Positions 19,760 through 32,401 are shown, counted from the first letter of the stretch. The stretch: DNA of 64,000 nt from Chaetoceros tenuissimus (GCA_021927905.1 BLLK01000027.1:682001-746000), one strand, 5' to 3'. Notes: a model not told the origin generated them from the sequence alone. Numbers and translations are program-made.

Positions 19760-22700
19760 GATTATGAATGCACTTGAAAAGTGTAGTGCAGGTAAAGTAG
19801 TGAGGTGGCTTTATGCAGTAACAATGGGGATAGGAATGTTTGTTTGATGGTTGAGAGGCTGTTGGAGCGGGCAAAAACTTCGTTTAAATGGCGGGGGAGA
19901 CAAAATAAATTTGAATTTTTCCGTTCAGGGTCGGATTCCCGCATGAATATGTCTGACAGAAGGCTTTACACGAATAAAAGAATGGAATAGATGATCTAGC
20001 TAGACTAGCCAGATGATACTTAACGGAATGTTTTGGCTTGGAATTTATTTCTGCTATACATTATTCGTATGAATGAATTTTTTACTATGGTTGTGAACAT
20101 TAGGCATGATTTATCTTTTTGTGTTTTATGGTGGTGATGAAGACTGATACAGATAGTGGTGTTGTGTGGTTGAGCAAAAATGAGGGTGGATTTTGAGGTG
20201 CGCGCGCTGGCACTCTTGTAGCCAAGCGTAGTTGTGTCATTTTTTCAACGAGTTCGTTGTGACGCCGAGATGAATTTCATATTATCGGCGCTATAGTTTA
20301 ATCTCGATCACATTTGCTATCTTTTCCATTTGCTCATTTTGATTACTTGTTTCAAGGTTCAATTGTCAATTTTCAACATCTGAAATACTCATAGTAAACA
20401 GATGACAAGTTTTCATGATGCGTCGTGAAATGTAGACTTGGTAATCTAGATGTGTAATGGTCATAGTAGTGCTTTCTGAAATCAAGGTTTGAATAGATCA
20501 ACCCCGTAGTAAATAGAATTATCCTCTGGATTTACTTTTGAAAATGATTTTGTTCCGAACATATTTCGAACATTAGTCTGATGATTTGGGGATCATATAA
20601 TTTAGTATTGAGTGTGGAAACTCTTGAATATATGAAAAACTTTTTGTACGCATATATAAAAAGACCTCGGGTTACATTATCCACTTATTTAAAGTTCGCT
20701 AACGTATGTTACCTCTTCAATCAAACAAATTCTTATCACAATGAAGCCTTTTCCAAAGGACATACAAATAAAAAGATAACAAACCTTCGTGCGGTGGTTT
20801 CCTTTGCAAAGTTATGGTCTCTAAAACTATGTATGCAATAGTTCCATAATCTTTACCTCAGCTCCTCTCAAGTAATGTTTTCTTCAAGGTAATGTTTACT
20901 TAGTTGAAGTGAAAACCTCTTGCTTTAATTTAATTTTCTCTTGAATAAAGTTTCAATCTAATGCTGATATGGTAACTCCTTGTCCAATGCATTTTAATGA
21001 CATGCATGGTATGTTTGCTTTGGCCCCTTGAGTTACGCCTATTAATTGATAAGAGTAAATTTCGATTATGGATTGATGTTTCGTCGAACTATCTTGTACA
21101 TTGAAGATGTACTCATACGAAAGTATAGACATGCCTTTTTTGGATCACTGAAAACTTTCTCTCCTCAAACTTGTCTGGACTGAACAGCAATCAAGTCCCT
21201 GAAAACTATGGTAGGTGTTTTATATGAGTTGCGTCCAAGCAAAATCTCTTTCTTGTACCATACAAGATGTAATTTACCCAAGAAGTAAGTAGTGGTCAAC
21301 AGTTGAAATAGGATAGAGCTCATCTTGAAATAGGATAGAGCTCGTCTTGTTTATCCTGTATCCAGGTCCAACTTTTGTTGCATAAACAGCTTTTGACTAC
21401 GTTTAAGCTATGATGATATGTAGATTGGAAAACTTTGGTTTTTTTGCTATTGCTACTCAAGAACTCTATATGACGGTGCTTCGTGAGTTATGCCTCGGAA
21501 GAAATACGTACATTGTCTCAACAATATGCCACTTGCTTTCCCTTCGCAGTTGTCAATTTGTTCCGGAAGATTATACATAATGTACCTTCGACAATGATTG
21601 TATCTGATTCTTCGGTCATTTTGGATTAACCCGGTTCTTGGAGACTACGTTGATTGGACTTACTCCAAGACCTTACTCCTCCTCTTAAACTGAACATACC
21701 CATATTCATATAGAATAGATTTAGCTGAGCGTCCCTGTGGATATCACAGTCTTTGCCCTTCTACAAGCTTTATATTTCTACACTTCCTTTATCGCATTTG
21801 CAGCACACTGGTGGGCATAGCGTTACTTATCCATTGAAAACCGAAGGAAGAGAATCCGTTCGAAAGAAGATGGGGAGGTCATCAAGCTCCTGCATGTTTT
21901 GGTCATAGTACTATGCTGGAGGTAAAAGAGTCATTTATAGATGCATTCTATATGCAAAGTAAATATATATATATACCTGATATTAACACAACCATTACCA
22001 ATCTCCATATGAAAAATCACTTCTAACAAAGAAGTCGACTTGTGATGGAAGAGAAACAAAATCTTTCCTCTCTCTTCTTTTTCATGAAGCTAATCGCTCC
22101 TTGTCGACTTGGTCATACCAATGGCATACACCAGGAGGCTCGTCTTCGAGAAAAGATTTCGAACCACAATAGGCTCTATTCAAAATGAAAGAGGATATGT
22201 ACCCGTGACTAGAAGGAGGTCTACCTAGGAAAATTTCCATTACAAATCTAATTAACATACCTCAGTTCACATGAATCCATCCATCGCATGCTTGTTACGA
22301 CAATCTAATGTTACTGTATTATGTTAATCTTTGGAAACTTTAATAGTGGCATCCAGCCACCCTTTCATTACTTTGCAACTTGCTCTGAATGCTTTGCATT
22401 CAATTTCTTTCGAAGCAAGAAGTGCAACTTGGCAAACTTATGGGAAAGGCAATACCTACAGCATCAACTATCAACTTGTTCATCATGGAAGAAACATTGC
22501 AAATCTAAGATCCTATTTGTAAAGATTACTGAAATACAAGGGGGAATTCGCGATACAACATTTTTGGAAACCACATTTACAAATCAAAATCCACACATTG
22601 CTCGTCATAACTTGTGCTATTCATGTTGATTTCATTCGGAATTGGAAGTAGAACAGGCCCTTCTATCTACATTCCTAACAGTAGAGCATTAATCTTCTTC

Positions 22701-24409
22701 TAAAGGTTCCATAATTCGTTCATCTTCGATGAGGTTATCATTTTACCTCATCCTCTTCTATTGTTGGTGTTTTTACAGTAACATCGTCCCTGAAGGAAAG
22801 AACAGAGCAAATAAAGTATGCATAATTGATAACAAATAGAATTAGATATATAATTATGTAAAGCATGTAACACACTAAAAGCCAGAGACTTGTTTTTGCA
22901 TTCGTCAAAGGGATACCACTTCTTTATTCGGTGGATGGATAACACATTCCCCAACCCTCCAGCAAAGGTTATAAAGTTTTGCCTCACCTGTTCCCATACC
23001 GGTAATACTATCATGGAAAAGGATCAGAAGAGGTGGCGTAACATTTTTGTCCGCGATCTTTCATTGTCGATGATATTCACAAATTTATTCGATGGATCTT
23101 CTTTCCGGTTTCAATAGAAGTGTAGAGATTACGTCACGAGGTAGTATATATCTGAGTATGAGTCGACCACCTCGAAATATTGTCGTTTGTTCGGAGAGAG
23201 AAAGAGACACTGAAATGATCATAGCACTTACGCCATCGCAAACTGTAGGATATTGATGTGGGATGCTCTTTTCTTAAGTAATGATGATTTCAGTATCTTT
23301 TGTATTCCAAAATGTCCATGAAGCAATTCTATGAACTTTCATTGTTAATGAAGTGACACTGTGTTATCAACTTCATGTACTGTATCGTTCTATCGAGGTT
23401 CGGGTGAAATTAATTGCGTATTTCATTGGATATTTCAAGTAACATATCTAGTCACACCAATCTCCCATTGCTTTTCGAGGTCTTCGGTAACGAGTTCAAG
23501 ACATCTATTTCTTTATCCCATGTTTGTGTCCATCGGCAAAATGCGAACCAATCAATACTTCATCAATCAGGACAGGTCTATGCTTCTATAGATGCATCAT
23601 TCTGTTATTTGAAGTGAAACATTGCTTTATGCCGAAGCATGCTCGAACTGAACCTCTACGAAGAAAGATAAAAGGAAGAAGAAAATTCTAAATAATACAG
23701 TTTGATTGTACTCTCTGGGAAACGTTTTCTCCTTACGATGACATGTTACATAATCATTAGAACCATGTTTCGGTAATGATGTCTCTATATCTTCGAACAC
23801 CTCGTAATATTTGGAACGTGAATCTTAAATATAATCTTGAAGTTTGTGGATCTACCAGAGATAATTTGCATCACAATAAAAAGCAGTGTCAAATACTCCT
23901 CTTCGAACAAATAAGTAGAAATGTGTACAATGCAGCTTCTAAATGTTCTTTGTTCATCACACAAAGTTCAACACTCTCCCGCGACTTTTTTAGAAACATC
24001 GTTGCAGGTATCGTACCTGGTGTTCATATATTCTAAAAATGAAGTCCCAGCACTTAGTCCAAAGCCATATTGCATACTAGTTGTAGGAACTAGTAAAGAG
24101 CGTTCCATGGCCAAGGATTTCTACTCCAAAAAGGAAAGATTCTTTTTACGAAATGTACGAGTAGAGCGCTTTCTCAAATGGGCTTCTCCCTTTTCCTTCA
24201 TTGTGACCTACTAATTTTATGGACCTAATTGAACATTGAGAATGCGGATTGAAGAGCAATTCAACCTTTGTTCAACCAAAGCACTCTTTGTATCTCAACT
24301 GAACCAGAAAAACTTGAAATCATCACTAAAGCATTTGCTACTTTTTTATTCATAAACTGTTTCCCATTATAAATTTATGCTTACAAATACTACATACTGG
24401 TGTTGGACT
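19760..24409. other. Gene-poor 4.6-kb region
   Basis: No gene that I can support. Frames are short (60-102 codons), scattered on both strands, interrupted and without family resemblance. I see a 22-bp near-perfect tandem duplication (TTGAAATAGGATAGAGCTC unit) at about 21303-21347 and an (AT)n microsatellite near 21962-21975. Some stretches (for example 21150-21300 and 23400-23700) have a codon-like texture that could be remains of an old mobile element, but no diagnostic motif, terminal repeat or target duplication is visible, so no family is named. The 19760-20000 end would include the silaffin-like promoter, and 24300-24409 the NCAPH2 3' untranslated region. Confidence 0.45.
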
Positions 24410-26915
24410 CTATGTTGCTGCTTGCGGACTGACAACTGAAGGAGCTAAATAGCTCTCCATTGGCGAATTTATCTCATTGTTCAAAACGGTCATGTACAAA
24501 TTTTCTGGTTTCGAAATAGCTGCAGCGTCATTAATATCATCACCAGCGCGTGGTTCTGCTTTCCCCTTACGAGTTTGTGCAAACTTAATATTTTCGCTGT
24601 TACAGAGCATGAGAGAAGCAAGGAACATGCGAGATACTTCATATGGATCCTTATCCTTGGTGATTGAGACGAACTCGATTGTGTCTGTGGGCTAGAAAAA
24701 TGAAATGTTATAATTACAGAGGGTAAGAAAGTGTCTGTACATCTTGCTCTTTTGAAAAGATTATGTATAGTATACGTACCAAATTCTCCTCTTCATCGTT
24801 ACCACCACTGGACATTCTTTGAAAGCCTCTCTTCTTTTGCTGCCTAATACAAGTTTCTGCATTTTGAATTATGCGACTACCATAAGTTTGGATATTAAAT
24901 TCTGGTCTATCTTCTTCTTCAGCCAAGACCTTCTCGAGGTTGTTTTGCCAATTTGAAACACGTTTGGAAAGCTGCGTCTCAACAGCAAATTGCTCAGCCC
25001 CCTTGGCAAATTCTTTGAGGTGCAATCTACACAACTCTTCAAAAGTTTTCCCATCACTGTTTTGAATTTGATCATCATTTTGAAAAACGTTCTCAAATAC
25101 ATCTCTTTCTCTATCAACCGAGTCATTATCATCATCACCTGCAAAGTCGAAACCAACCCCTTCATCGTTGTCCTCATCGTAGTCATCATTGTACATGTTA
25201 TCAAATTCCTCACTGGCTTTGATGGCTTGTGTCGAAGATGCATATTCATCATTTTTAGTTCTTGCCTCCTGTTCAAGTTTACGTAGTCTCCTTTTCTCAG
25301 CATTGACTCGTTGAATCTGAGCCTTCTTCACATATAAGAATTCTTCACCATAGGCAAGTTGATCCAATGGCATTGGAACCATTTTTCCATCTTCAATTTC
25401 AACCGACTGGTCTTCGTCGACCGAGAGTTGTCGCTTCCTTTCTCTTGGGAACTTTTTTGTTTTCGTTCCAAGAACAGCTGATGAAGGAGGCTTGTCAACA
25501 CCTTCTGGTAGACGACAAGTAATGGAAGCTTTGAGGGGTCTTGATTTCGAAAAAGAAGTATCATGAGGATCCAATAAATTCCATGGATCATACTTTGGCT
25601 TTTCATGAATGACATTTGGCTTTTCATGAATGACATTTGCCTTTTCATTGTTGACATTATTTCCAGCAGCATGAAGTACATTTTCTTGTACATTGTCAGT
25701 AGACATGTTGGCAGCAGGTGAATGTAGTTCAAAGCCTCCACCACCTTCATTGTCATGACTGTAATCATCATCATTCACACCATCGTCCATTCCCTGATCA
25801 AATGAGATTGCACGATTTTCAATACTTTCCTCAACAGTATGATCTTGCTGAAAGGTAAGACCCAAGTCAGCATGACGACCATCGTCTCTTCCATTATGAT
25901 CGTCGTATTGAATACCAGTACCTGGAATCAAGAGTGCACCAGATGATTCATTTACATCGCAAACACCAGACATCAATCTCAAAACAGCCTGTCCTTCCAT
26001 TGGTGCATTGTCCATCCCCATAGAAGAAGCCACCCCTTGACTTCCTTCCATGATTGATCGAATCAGCTGTTGTCCTAAATGAGACTGAATACTTTTACGA
26101 TCCTTTACAACAGACTGCAAAGTATCATTCATGTTGGTAGTATCCAGTCCCCCGAGTGAAAGTCTCGTTTGATTTGGAGATTTATAAAGTGGAGAATGAA
26201 TTCCTCCCTGTGCATGCTGTGAATATCCCACCAAGTGATTATCTTCTTCCTCGACCGTTTCAGCCATGTGAGATGGTAAGTCAATGGTATTCCCTTGTAA
26301 ATCTACAGGAAGGGTATCTTCTTCAAACACCAAAAAGTTCCAATCAGGATCAAATCCTTGAAATTCATAAACGTCAGGATCAACATTTTTCTTTTTTTCT
26401 TGTGCCTTTTGATGATTGGTGGAAAGGCGTTCAAGCGCCTGATAGACTAGTGTATGCAGATACTCCACTTTACGAGAATATACCGAGGAAGAGTTTTGCA
26501 ATAGAATGGCTGCATTTGTAAAATTCGTAGCTGTACTTTTGGAATCTTGAATGAGTTGCATAGCATTTGGATCAATGTTGCTTGGGTTTACATTGGCCAT
26601 TGTCAATTCTGTCAAATATTCTTCAAGACTAAGAGAAGGAATGAGAAGAAGAAGAAGATATTAGCAACCATTGATTTACTATCCATGAGAAAAGAAAGCT
26701 TTAACATGAAGCAGCATGACTTACCAGGAAGCCAAATCAATGTCAAAGTTTTTATCAAGTTCTCTTAGAGGTTTCATATTAAGGTATGCAGCTTCTGAAG
26801 AAGATTCTTTATCAACTTCCATTGTAACTGTTGGCTGAACTCGATGCTGAAGGACTCTGCTAGAAAGCCTTCGCTTCGACGACTTGGTCACAGCTGGTGA
26901 GTCCATGTCGTCCAT
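24410..26915 (-). CDS. NCAPH2: Condensin II subunit H2 (CAP-H2, kleisin)
   Basis: Three exons, 26915-26725, 26628-24780 and 24691-24410, giving 773 residues. Seen at the N-terminus after splicing: P-L-R-E-L-D-K-N-F-D-I-D-L-A-S then L-E-E-Y-L-T-E-L, followed by F-T-N-A-A-I-L-L-Q-N-S and S-R-K-V-E-Y-L-H-T-L-V-Y-Q-A-L, the conserved CAP-H2 N-domain. The middle is acidic and disordered with a 21-bp triplicated N-V-I-H-E-K-P repeat. The C-terminal domain has R-V-S-N-W-Q-N-N-L-E and, across the last intron, S-R-M-F-L-A-S-L-M-L-C-N-S, matching the winged-helix kleisin end. Kleisin H2 bridges the SMC2/SMC4 heads in condensin II, which compacts mitotic chromosomes in the nucleus. All three conserved regions are present, so the gene looks complete. 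Confidence 0.92.
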
Positions 26916-27286
26916 GGTGTATAGTTTGAGGTTTGAGTTAGTGCAATGATGGATAAGGTTCCGGCGAGATTCTTAGTAGGTGATCAACTGCTTCAGTCGT
27001 TGGGTTCAATAGAGATGCTGTTGTTTGTTCTTTCGTTTCAAGAAAAACGATCAACGTTACCTATTTTGAAATAAGGATTCAGTCCCATTAAATTTCTCAA
27101 AAATATATCTAGCCATGGATGAGATTCTATTGGCTAGCCAAATATGAATGTCTGACAGCAGCTAGCAGCATGCAGCAGAGCACAAGAGAGCGAAAGAAAT
27201 TCTTAATTCAATCACAACCTTTCCCTAATTTCTCTGTCCATTCTCTCCAAGCAGAGAAACTAAACTACAACTCTACACTACACATC
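26916..27286. promoter_or_regulatory. Shared upstream region of NCAPH2 and the Met/His-rich protein gene
   Basis: 371 bp between the divergent starts used here. If the plus-strand gene instead began at the upstream in-frame ATG at 27119, this region would shrink to ~200 bp. A GCTAGCAGCAGCTAGCAGC-like stretch occurs near 27158-27176. No clear core promoter element. Confidence 0.35.
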
Positions 27287-28237
27287 ATGCAAGTGTACAC
27301 CGCCATCCCGCTGGGGGCGATGGAGAATTCCAACAATAGCTCCAGTGACGAGGGGTTCATGTCTAGAGTCAGATCTAGAAACGGGAAACTCAAGGTCTTG
27401 ATTGGTCTCTTGTTGGTGATTGTCACCCTTGTCATTATTGTTGTTTCTACTCAACCACATCATCATAGTCATCATCATCATAAGCAACACAAGAACCTTG
27501 TTCAATATCATACTCAATATCCATATTCAGCTCATGAAGAATCTCGGATGCAAAAGATGATGCAACAACGGGAAAACATTGTACAGTCACCAGGTCCTCG
27601 CTACTTGCGTTCTTCACCAGTAGTTGTAGTGGTGACAAAATCTACTCCTTCTTCACCAAGAATGTTGGATATGATGTCTCCATCACAGCAACTCATGAAT
27701 TCACACAATATGAACATGTCTTTTGAATCTCTTTTTGAACATGACATGAATTCATCCATTCAGTCCATGATGAACATGATGAATGTTATGGAACAGGAAA
27801 TGATGAGAGATTTTAATCACATGAATCGTGTCTTGGATGCTGTGATTGGTGAAAGTCCTTCTGTAGAAGATCATTTTATGCGTCCATGTTCCATGAGAAT
27901 GCCACAGTTGGTACAAGTTCTGAATGAGCCAAAGGTAGATGCGGATGCTGTACCAGTAACTGCTGTGACATCCAACGAGGAGAAACAAAAGAATACCGAC
28001 CAAGATTTCATCAAGACAAAAGCAGAGACTGTAGATGTTGTGGAGAAAGAGGATACCATCACTACAACTACAGACAATAACTCTGAAAACATTGAATTTC
28101 CAGACGAGGATTCTTTGCCAGATTTCAATGCAGAATTTCCAGACGAGGATTCTTTGCCTGATTTTGATGGTGCTGAAGAACATATGGCTGTACCTGAACT
28201 TGTGTCTGATTTGTCTGCCGTGGAGGACCTTCGTTAG
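27287..28237 (+). CDS. Met/His-rich signal-anchored protein with RYLR site
   Basis: Single exon. I start it at ATG 27287, giving 316 residues; an in-frame ATG at 27119 would add 56 residues before the membrane helix and is less likely. After ~35 polar residues there is one hydrophobic helix (L-I-G-L-L-L-V-I-V-T-L-V-I-I-V-V), then H-H-H-S-H-H-H-H and a G-P-R-Y-L-R-S-S site. A Met-rich stretch follows (M-M-N-M-M-N-V-M-E-Q-E-M-M), then an acidic C-terminal region. The His and Met clusters could bind copper or other metals, but no known metal protein is matched. The architecture parallels the gene at 7092-8354, and the RYLR site parallels the silaffin-like protein. The 39-bp tandem duplication at 28094 repeats E-F-P-D-E-D-S-L-P-D-F. 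Confidence 0.65.
   Translation: MQVYTAIPLGAMENSNNSSSDEGFMSRVRSRNGKLKVLIGLLLVIVTLVIIVVSTQPHHHSHHHHKQHKNLVQYHTQYPYSAHEESRMQKMMQQRENIVQSPGPRYLRSSPVVVVVTKSTPSSPRMLDMMSPSQQLMNSHNMNMSFESLFEHDMNSSIQSMMNMMNVMEQEMMRDFNHMNRVLDAVIGESPSVEDHFMRPCSMRMPQLVQVLNEPKVDADAVPVTAVTSNEEKQKNTDQDFIKTKAETVDVVEKEDTITTTTDNNSENIEFPDEDSLPDFNAEFPDEDSLPDFDGAEEHMAVPELVSDLSAVEDLR
28094..28171 (+). repeat. 39-bp tandem duplication inside the Met/His-rich gene
   Basis: Two adjacent copies (28094-28132 and 28133-28171) encode E-F-P-D-E-D-S-L-P-D-F-N-A and E-F-P-D-E-D-S-L-P-D-F-D-G. The few base differences indicate a fairly recent in-frame duplication. Confidence 0.85.
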
Positions 28238-28424
28238 ATAGAATTTGAGAAACTGTAGGATGAAATGATTTGAGTGTAGTATAACGTTAGAAATATTTTG
28301 AAAGAATGGGTATGCCTTATTTTTATTATCTATGCATGTTTTAATATTTATCATATATATGTATATACTCGAGTAATAATATAGATACCAGAGGATGTGA
28401 ATTGTCTACTACGTATTTCCTAGT

Positions 28425-29627
28425 TTATTGGACCAAGTCAAGACCTTCCAAGAGACTTTCTTGCCTCAAGCCAATATTTCTGCCTTCATTGATTCCAAAA
28501 GGTTTTTTGCTGTCAGATATCTTGTGAATGTTTGAGGAACTAAATCTTCTTGGGATAGTTGGAGGTAAAGGAAGGTAGTTTTTGGAAGTCAAGATGCGTT
28601 TTTGTCTCTCCTCTCTCTTGGCATCGTAGTGAAAAATAACGTCATTTAGTTCATACACCCAATCATCCCTTTGCTCCGAGGTCTTTACAGCGAACGTTCT
28701 TACATCACTACTGCCAGAGGAATCATCTTCATCTACCTTTTCATTAAATGCAATATCAAATCTGTATTGATATGTAGGATCACTGTCGTTGCATTGACCT
28801 AGAATCTGCCCATTTACCAAGGGTGCCGCATTCACAGCACTTGCATTCTTTTGTTCAAGGACTAGGATTGTTGAAGGTTTGGATACAGAGCTGTGCCAAC
28901 TCACAAGAAGAAGAGGTACAGGGATGTCTTGGTATTCTTCATGTTCGACATTAGCAAGCACTAATCGACACCATCTTGCTTTCCAAGACTTTGATCGAAA
29001 CATATCTTTACCAGACCCTAGTTTATACAACCAATCTTCCATCAAACATTTTTCAATTGTAAATTGAATATTTCCTTTCTGAAGTTCGTCCTGAAGCTTA
29101 ATCTTTTCTACCTTTGCTTCAGAATGAAGATTTGTCGCGGCTTTGGTGTTGGTACTGTCTTTATCTGGGGCTGCAGTAGTTGACCATAGAGAAGAAGTAA
29201 AGGTTTGTAGAAGCGAAGATGACTTTTCTGAGGAAGCAGTCTCAGGACTGAAATTGGCTTCATCCTCAATTGTTGATAGAGGTGGATTCTTAGGTGGAGT
29301 TCGGCTTGGAGTAATTGGACGTTTGAAGCTTATGTAAGCATCGTTTTCACTAGAAGTTGACGGACTTTCAAATTCATCAATAATGAGTTTCCTTTGTGGA
29401 GAAAGAGGAAGAACTGGAGCTCTACCTGAAGTTGCTTTAGGAGATGTTTTGATATCATCTTCAGCCACAGATAAGGAAGAATTGGAAATAAAAGTTGCTT
29501 CATCATCGTTCTCGTCATCGCTGTATTCATATTCCAGAGGCAAATCAGCGTTTGTGATAGGAACCTCAGCCCTGGTACCATCTGCTCTCAATAGCGCTGG
29601 GTCAAAATATACTACGAAATCTTCCAT
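28425..29627 (-). CDS. PH-domain protein
   Basis: Single exon, 400 residues. The first ~190 residues are disordered, acidic then Ser/Pro/Thr-rich with several S/T-P sites. Residues ~196-345 form a pleckstrin-homology domain: M-E-D-W-L-Y-K-L-G, W-K-A-R-W-C-R-L-V-L, and the closing helix S-E-Q-R-D-D-W-V-Y-E-L-N-D-V-I. The central W-K-x-R-W pattern is typical of the second PH strand. It probably binds phosphoinositides or proteins at membranes. No catalytic domain accompanies it, so an adaptor role is inferred. It is convergent with the Met/His-rich gene, 187 bp apart. Confidence 0.85.
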   Translation of the reverse strand: MEDFVVYFDPALLRADGTRAEVPITNADLPLEYEYSDDENDDEATFISNSSLSVAEDDIKTSPKATSGRAPVLPLSPQRKLIIDEFESPSTSSENDAYISFKRPITPSRTPPKNPPLSTIEDEANFSPETASSEKSSSLLQTFTSSLWSTTAAPDKDSTNTKAATNLHSEAKVEKIKLQDELQKGNIQFTIEKCLMEDWLYKLGSGKDMFRSKSWKARWCRLVLANVEHEEYQDIPVPLLLVSWHSSVSKPSTILVLEQKNASAVNAAPLVNGQILGQCNDSDPTYQYRFDIAFNEKVDEDDSSGSSDVRTFAVKTSEQRDDWVYELNDVIFHYDAKREERQKRILTSKNYLPLPPTIPRRFSSSNIHKISDSKKPFGINEGRNIGLRQESLLEGLDLVQ

Positions 29628-30127
29628 GTTGCTTTCTATGTTTTTTCTGCAATTAAGTAATTTGGAATGTTCGTTATCAACTACGCTTGGGATGGATTTT
29701 CAAACTATGTGAGCTGCGATGAACTTATTTATTGGATCAAAGTCGGTATCATAAAGAAAGAATTCTTTCACGACTCAAAAAGGGCTTAAATCTCTTTCAT
29801 TCGTGTATAAAGGCACGAATGAGTTTCAATTTTTGAGCTTCAATTTCAAGCTTTCCCAACTTCAGGAAACCTGGCAATTATATAAACATCCAGTCAAACA
29901 TAAAAGCAGAGAAACTCACACGAGCTCTTGTCTACTTATTGTAAGGGATTTAAAATTAGGTACCCTAACTTTTAGTATGGGCAGGTTTAAATAAAACAAT
30001 ATACTTGCACAAGCCAAGTAGGGAATGCAGAGAACATACAGATATACTTGGTCAGTTTTCAATGAATCAATTACTTTATTAATTACTATCTTTCAATCAC
30101 ATGTATTTTTTAAATGTTATCATGGGA
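29628..30127. other. Intergenic, no gene seen
   Basis: 500 bp between the start of the PH-domain gene and the end of the first PLAC8-family gene, both minus-strand. It should hold the PH gene promoter and the PLAC8 3' end. Short plus-strand frames (29803-29994) have no resemblance to known proteins. Confidence 0.4.
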
Positions 30128-32401
30128 CTAAATACTCATGATCGAAACACCATCATTTCTACTCTCCCTATCATGAGAACTTTCATGTTGGGCTATTTGA
30201 TTGCTAATTATTTGTCTAGGGACTAGATTTTCGGCTTGTGGGGACAATCCAGTGCTCGAGAACCATCTCTCTCTATAAGTTTCATAGTCTGCAGTATGTC
30301 TGTAAAAGGATTACAATGTTAAACAGATCTAGCTACCATGCAAGTGAATGCAGACACAATCTTATTATATATAACATGCTTACCTTCCCATTTGACTAAT
30401 GCTGCAACAAGAGCAGAAGATAGCTTTACAAGAATCTGCAAACTTTTGCTTCAGAGATGGATTTGTGTCTTGGTTCATTCTTTCATCCGAGATAATTTCA
30501 TCATTTTGGTAAGGAATGTCAAAATGCTCCATTATTTCTTTCCGTGCTCTTATAGCATGGGATACATACGAAAAGATCAAAAATAGATCCAAGAGACCAA
30601 GAGGAATGGTGCAGATAAGGTTGAGCATTAAGTTTGGCTGTTTTACGATGAAGAGTAATGCGACGATTGTCCAAGCATTGACACTCAAAACAGCGAGTGA
30701 AAAAAAGAACAAAAATCTAGCTCCGTTCGGAGATAAAACCCTTCCTGTCTTGAAAAAGAATATTCTAGATCGTACTTGAGATAGAGCAACTTGTTGATGG
30801 CGTGAGGTCATTATTCGTTTGTGAGTTGTTATGTATCATCTATGGATTCAAAAGTTATTATAGATCAACTTGATTAACTTACCTTGCGGACAAAAGAAAG
30901 CCATGGCACATAGAGGATCATGAAAACATTTGAAAAAACCATCTCTCCATCGACCTCTTGGAATTCCTTTCTCCATATCGTCTAGCATGGATTCATACAA
31001 TACAATTTGTGGAGTTGCTCCACTTGGATTTAAAACGGGCGTCTTGAACTTTTCTCCCTTCCTCACCCCACCTTTGGGACATTTAGCAAGGAATCTTTTT
31101 CGTCGATATTGTGCATCAAATACATAACCCTCAGGCATATCAAATGGTGCCACAATTTTGATAAATTGAACTTTATCACTTTCATGATTCACTGAACTTT
31201 CCACTTGCACATCTTCCACTTCATTTTCAATCCTTGATTCTTCCTCACTCCAAGTCTTGTCATCGACATCTTCCATACTGCTTTTTGCACGACTATTTGA
31301 TTGAACAACATCACTTGGTATATCTTTATATTTCAGTAGAGAGACATCCGTATGTACTCTGTCTTGAGAATGCAAAAGTTGCACATTATCCGTGTACTCA
31401 TATGAGCGACTTTCTAATTGACGAGCAGATTCTGCATCAGAAGCGACTTCCTGGCTTTTATAAGCCTCGACATTTTTGTTGAATCTTCTTCGAAGATTAT
31501 CCAAATGTTTCGTGTAAATTGACCTTTGAATTTCATCTGACTCTCTGCGAATAAGATCCGTAACTTGTAGAATTTCTTTCAAAAGCTCTTGCCGCAATTT
31601 TGATCGGGAGGCTTGCTTCGTTGTTGACCCAGATAAATTACTATCATTTGCTGTCAAGGTAGACATATCTTGAGTTACTTCATGATTCTCTTCATCTTTT
31701 GTAGCGTCATTTTCTTTACTTGAAGGAACGCGACTGTTGCCATTGTCTTCTTGCTTTATATCATTGCTGTCGTGCTTTTCATCAAGGAAAGGAGTTTCAT
31801 CTTTAGATACATTTGATACACAAGGTGTTTCAGCTACACCATTTCTTTCATTGCCACTATCAGTTTGATCACGCATCGCCTCTTCTTCTACTTCTGTATA
31901 ATGTTTTTGGTTCAATTTATTCAGAGAGCGAATTTGAGTATCAAGTAGAGAGCCGTCAATCGAGGCATAGTATTCTAACAAAACCATACCGAATTCCACG
32001 TCAATTTCTCTGATCAATGATGTAATGGGAGCTTCATGAATATGAGGAATTTCTGTGACATTTTTCATCCTTTCCATATGAGCATCAGCAAAGAATTTTC
32101 TTTGAGTCGGTGTCAAGTTATTCATGAGCACTTGATGTGCTTGATATGTGTTTTTGCAATACTCTAGTTCCCGAAGCAATTGCTTTGCTAATGCTAGATA
32201 AGCCTCGTCATTACTACGATAGATATTCTTCACAATTTCATCTCTTTCATAGCGATAGGGAGGAAAGTATGCTGGTTTGGCTTTGATAATTTCAGCAAGA
32301 TCTTCATCAAACGCTGGATCATTGCGTTCAGGCGAACCAAGAGGCGCACTGAAGAGAGGCTCCCGAAGAGATTTTGATTTTCTATTTCTTATTCTTTCCA
32401 T
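30128..32401 (-). CDS. PLAC8-family membrane protein A with N-terminal module
   Basis: Three exons, 32401-30883, 30789-30384 and 30299-30128, giving 698 residues. Residues ~65-145 are a helical module (D-E-A-Y-L-A-L-A-K-Q-L-L-R-E-L then N-L-T-P-T-Q-R-K-F-F) shared with the neighbouring genes. A variable acidic stretch follows, then one helix-hairpin unit (S-K-L-R-Q-E-L-L-K-E-I-L-Q-V-T-D-L) resembling the repeats of the gene at 35013. Next come P-F-D-M-P-E-G-Y-V-F-D-A and C-P-K-G-G-V-R-K-G-E, typical of stramenopile PLAC8 proteins. The PLAC8 region is W-R-D-G-F-F-K-C-F-H-D-P-L-C and F-F-C-P-Q-V-A-L-S-Q-V, followed by two membrane helices and the terminal Q-M-G-R-H-T-A-D-Y-E. PLAC8 proteins of plants and animals act in metal transport, cell-number control or calcium influx. 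No role is established for this form. Confidence 0.85.

Noticed and set aside
20581-24214. Several short frames of 63-102 codons in the gene-poor region
   Set aside because: No homology recognisable, no leader, neighbouring frames interrupted. No LTR, terminal repeat or transposase motif could be found to name an element.
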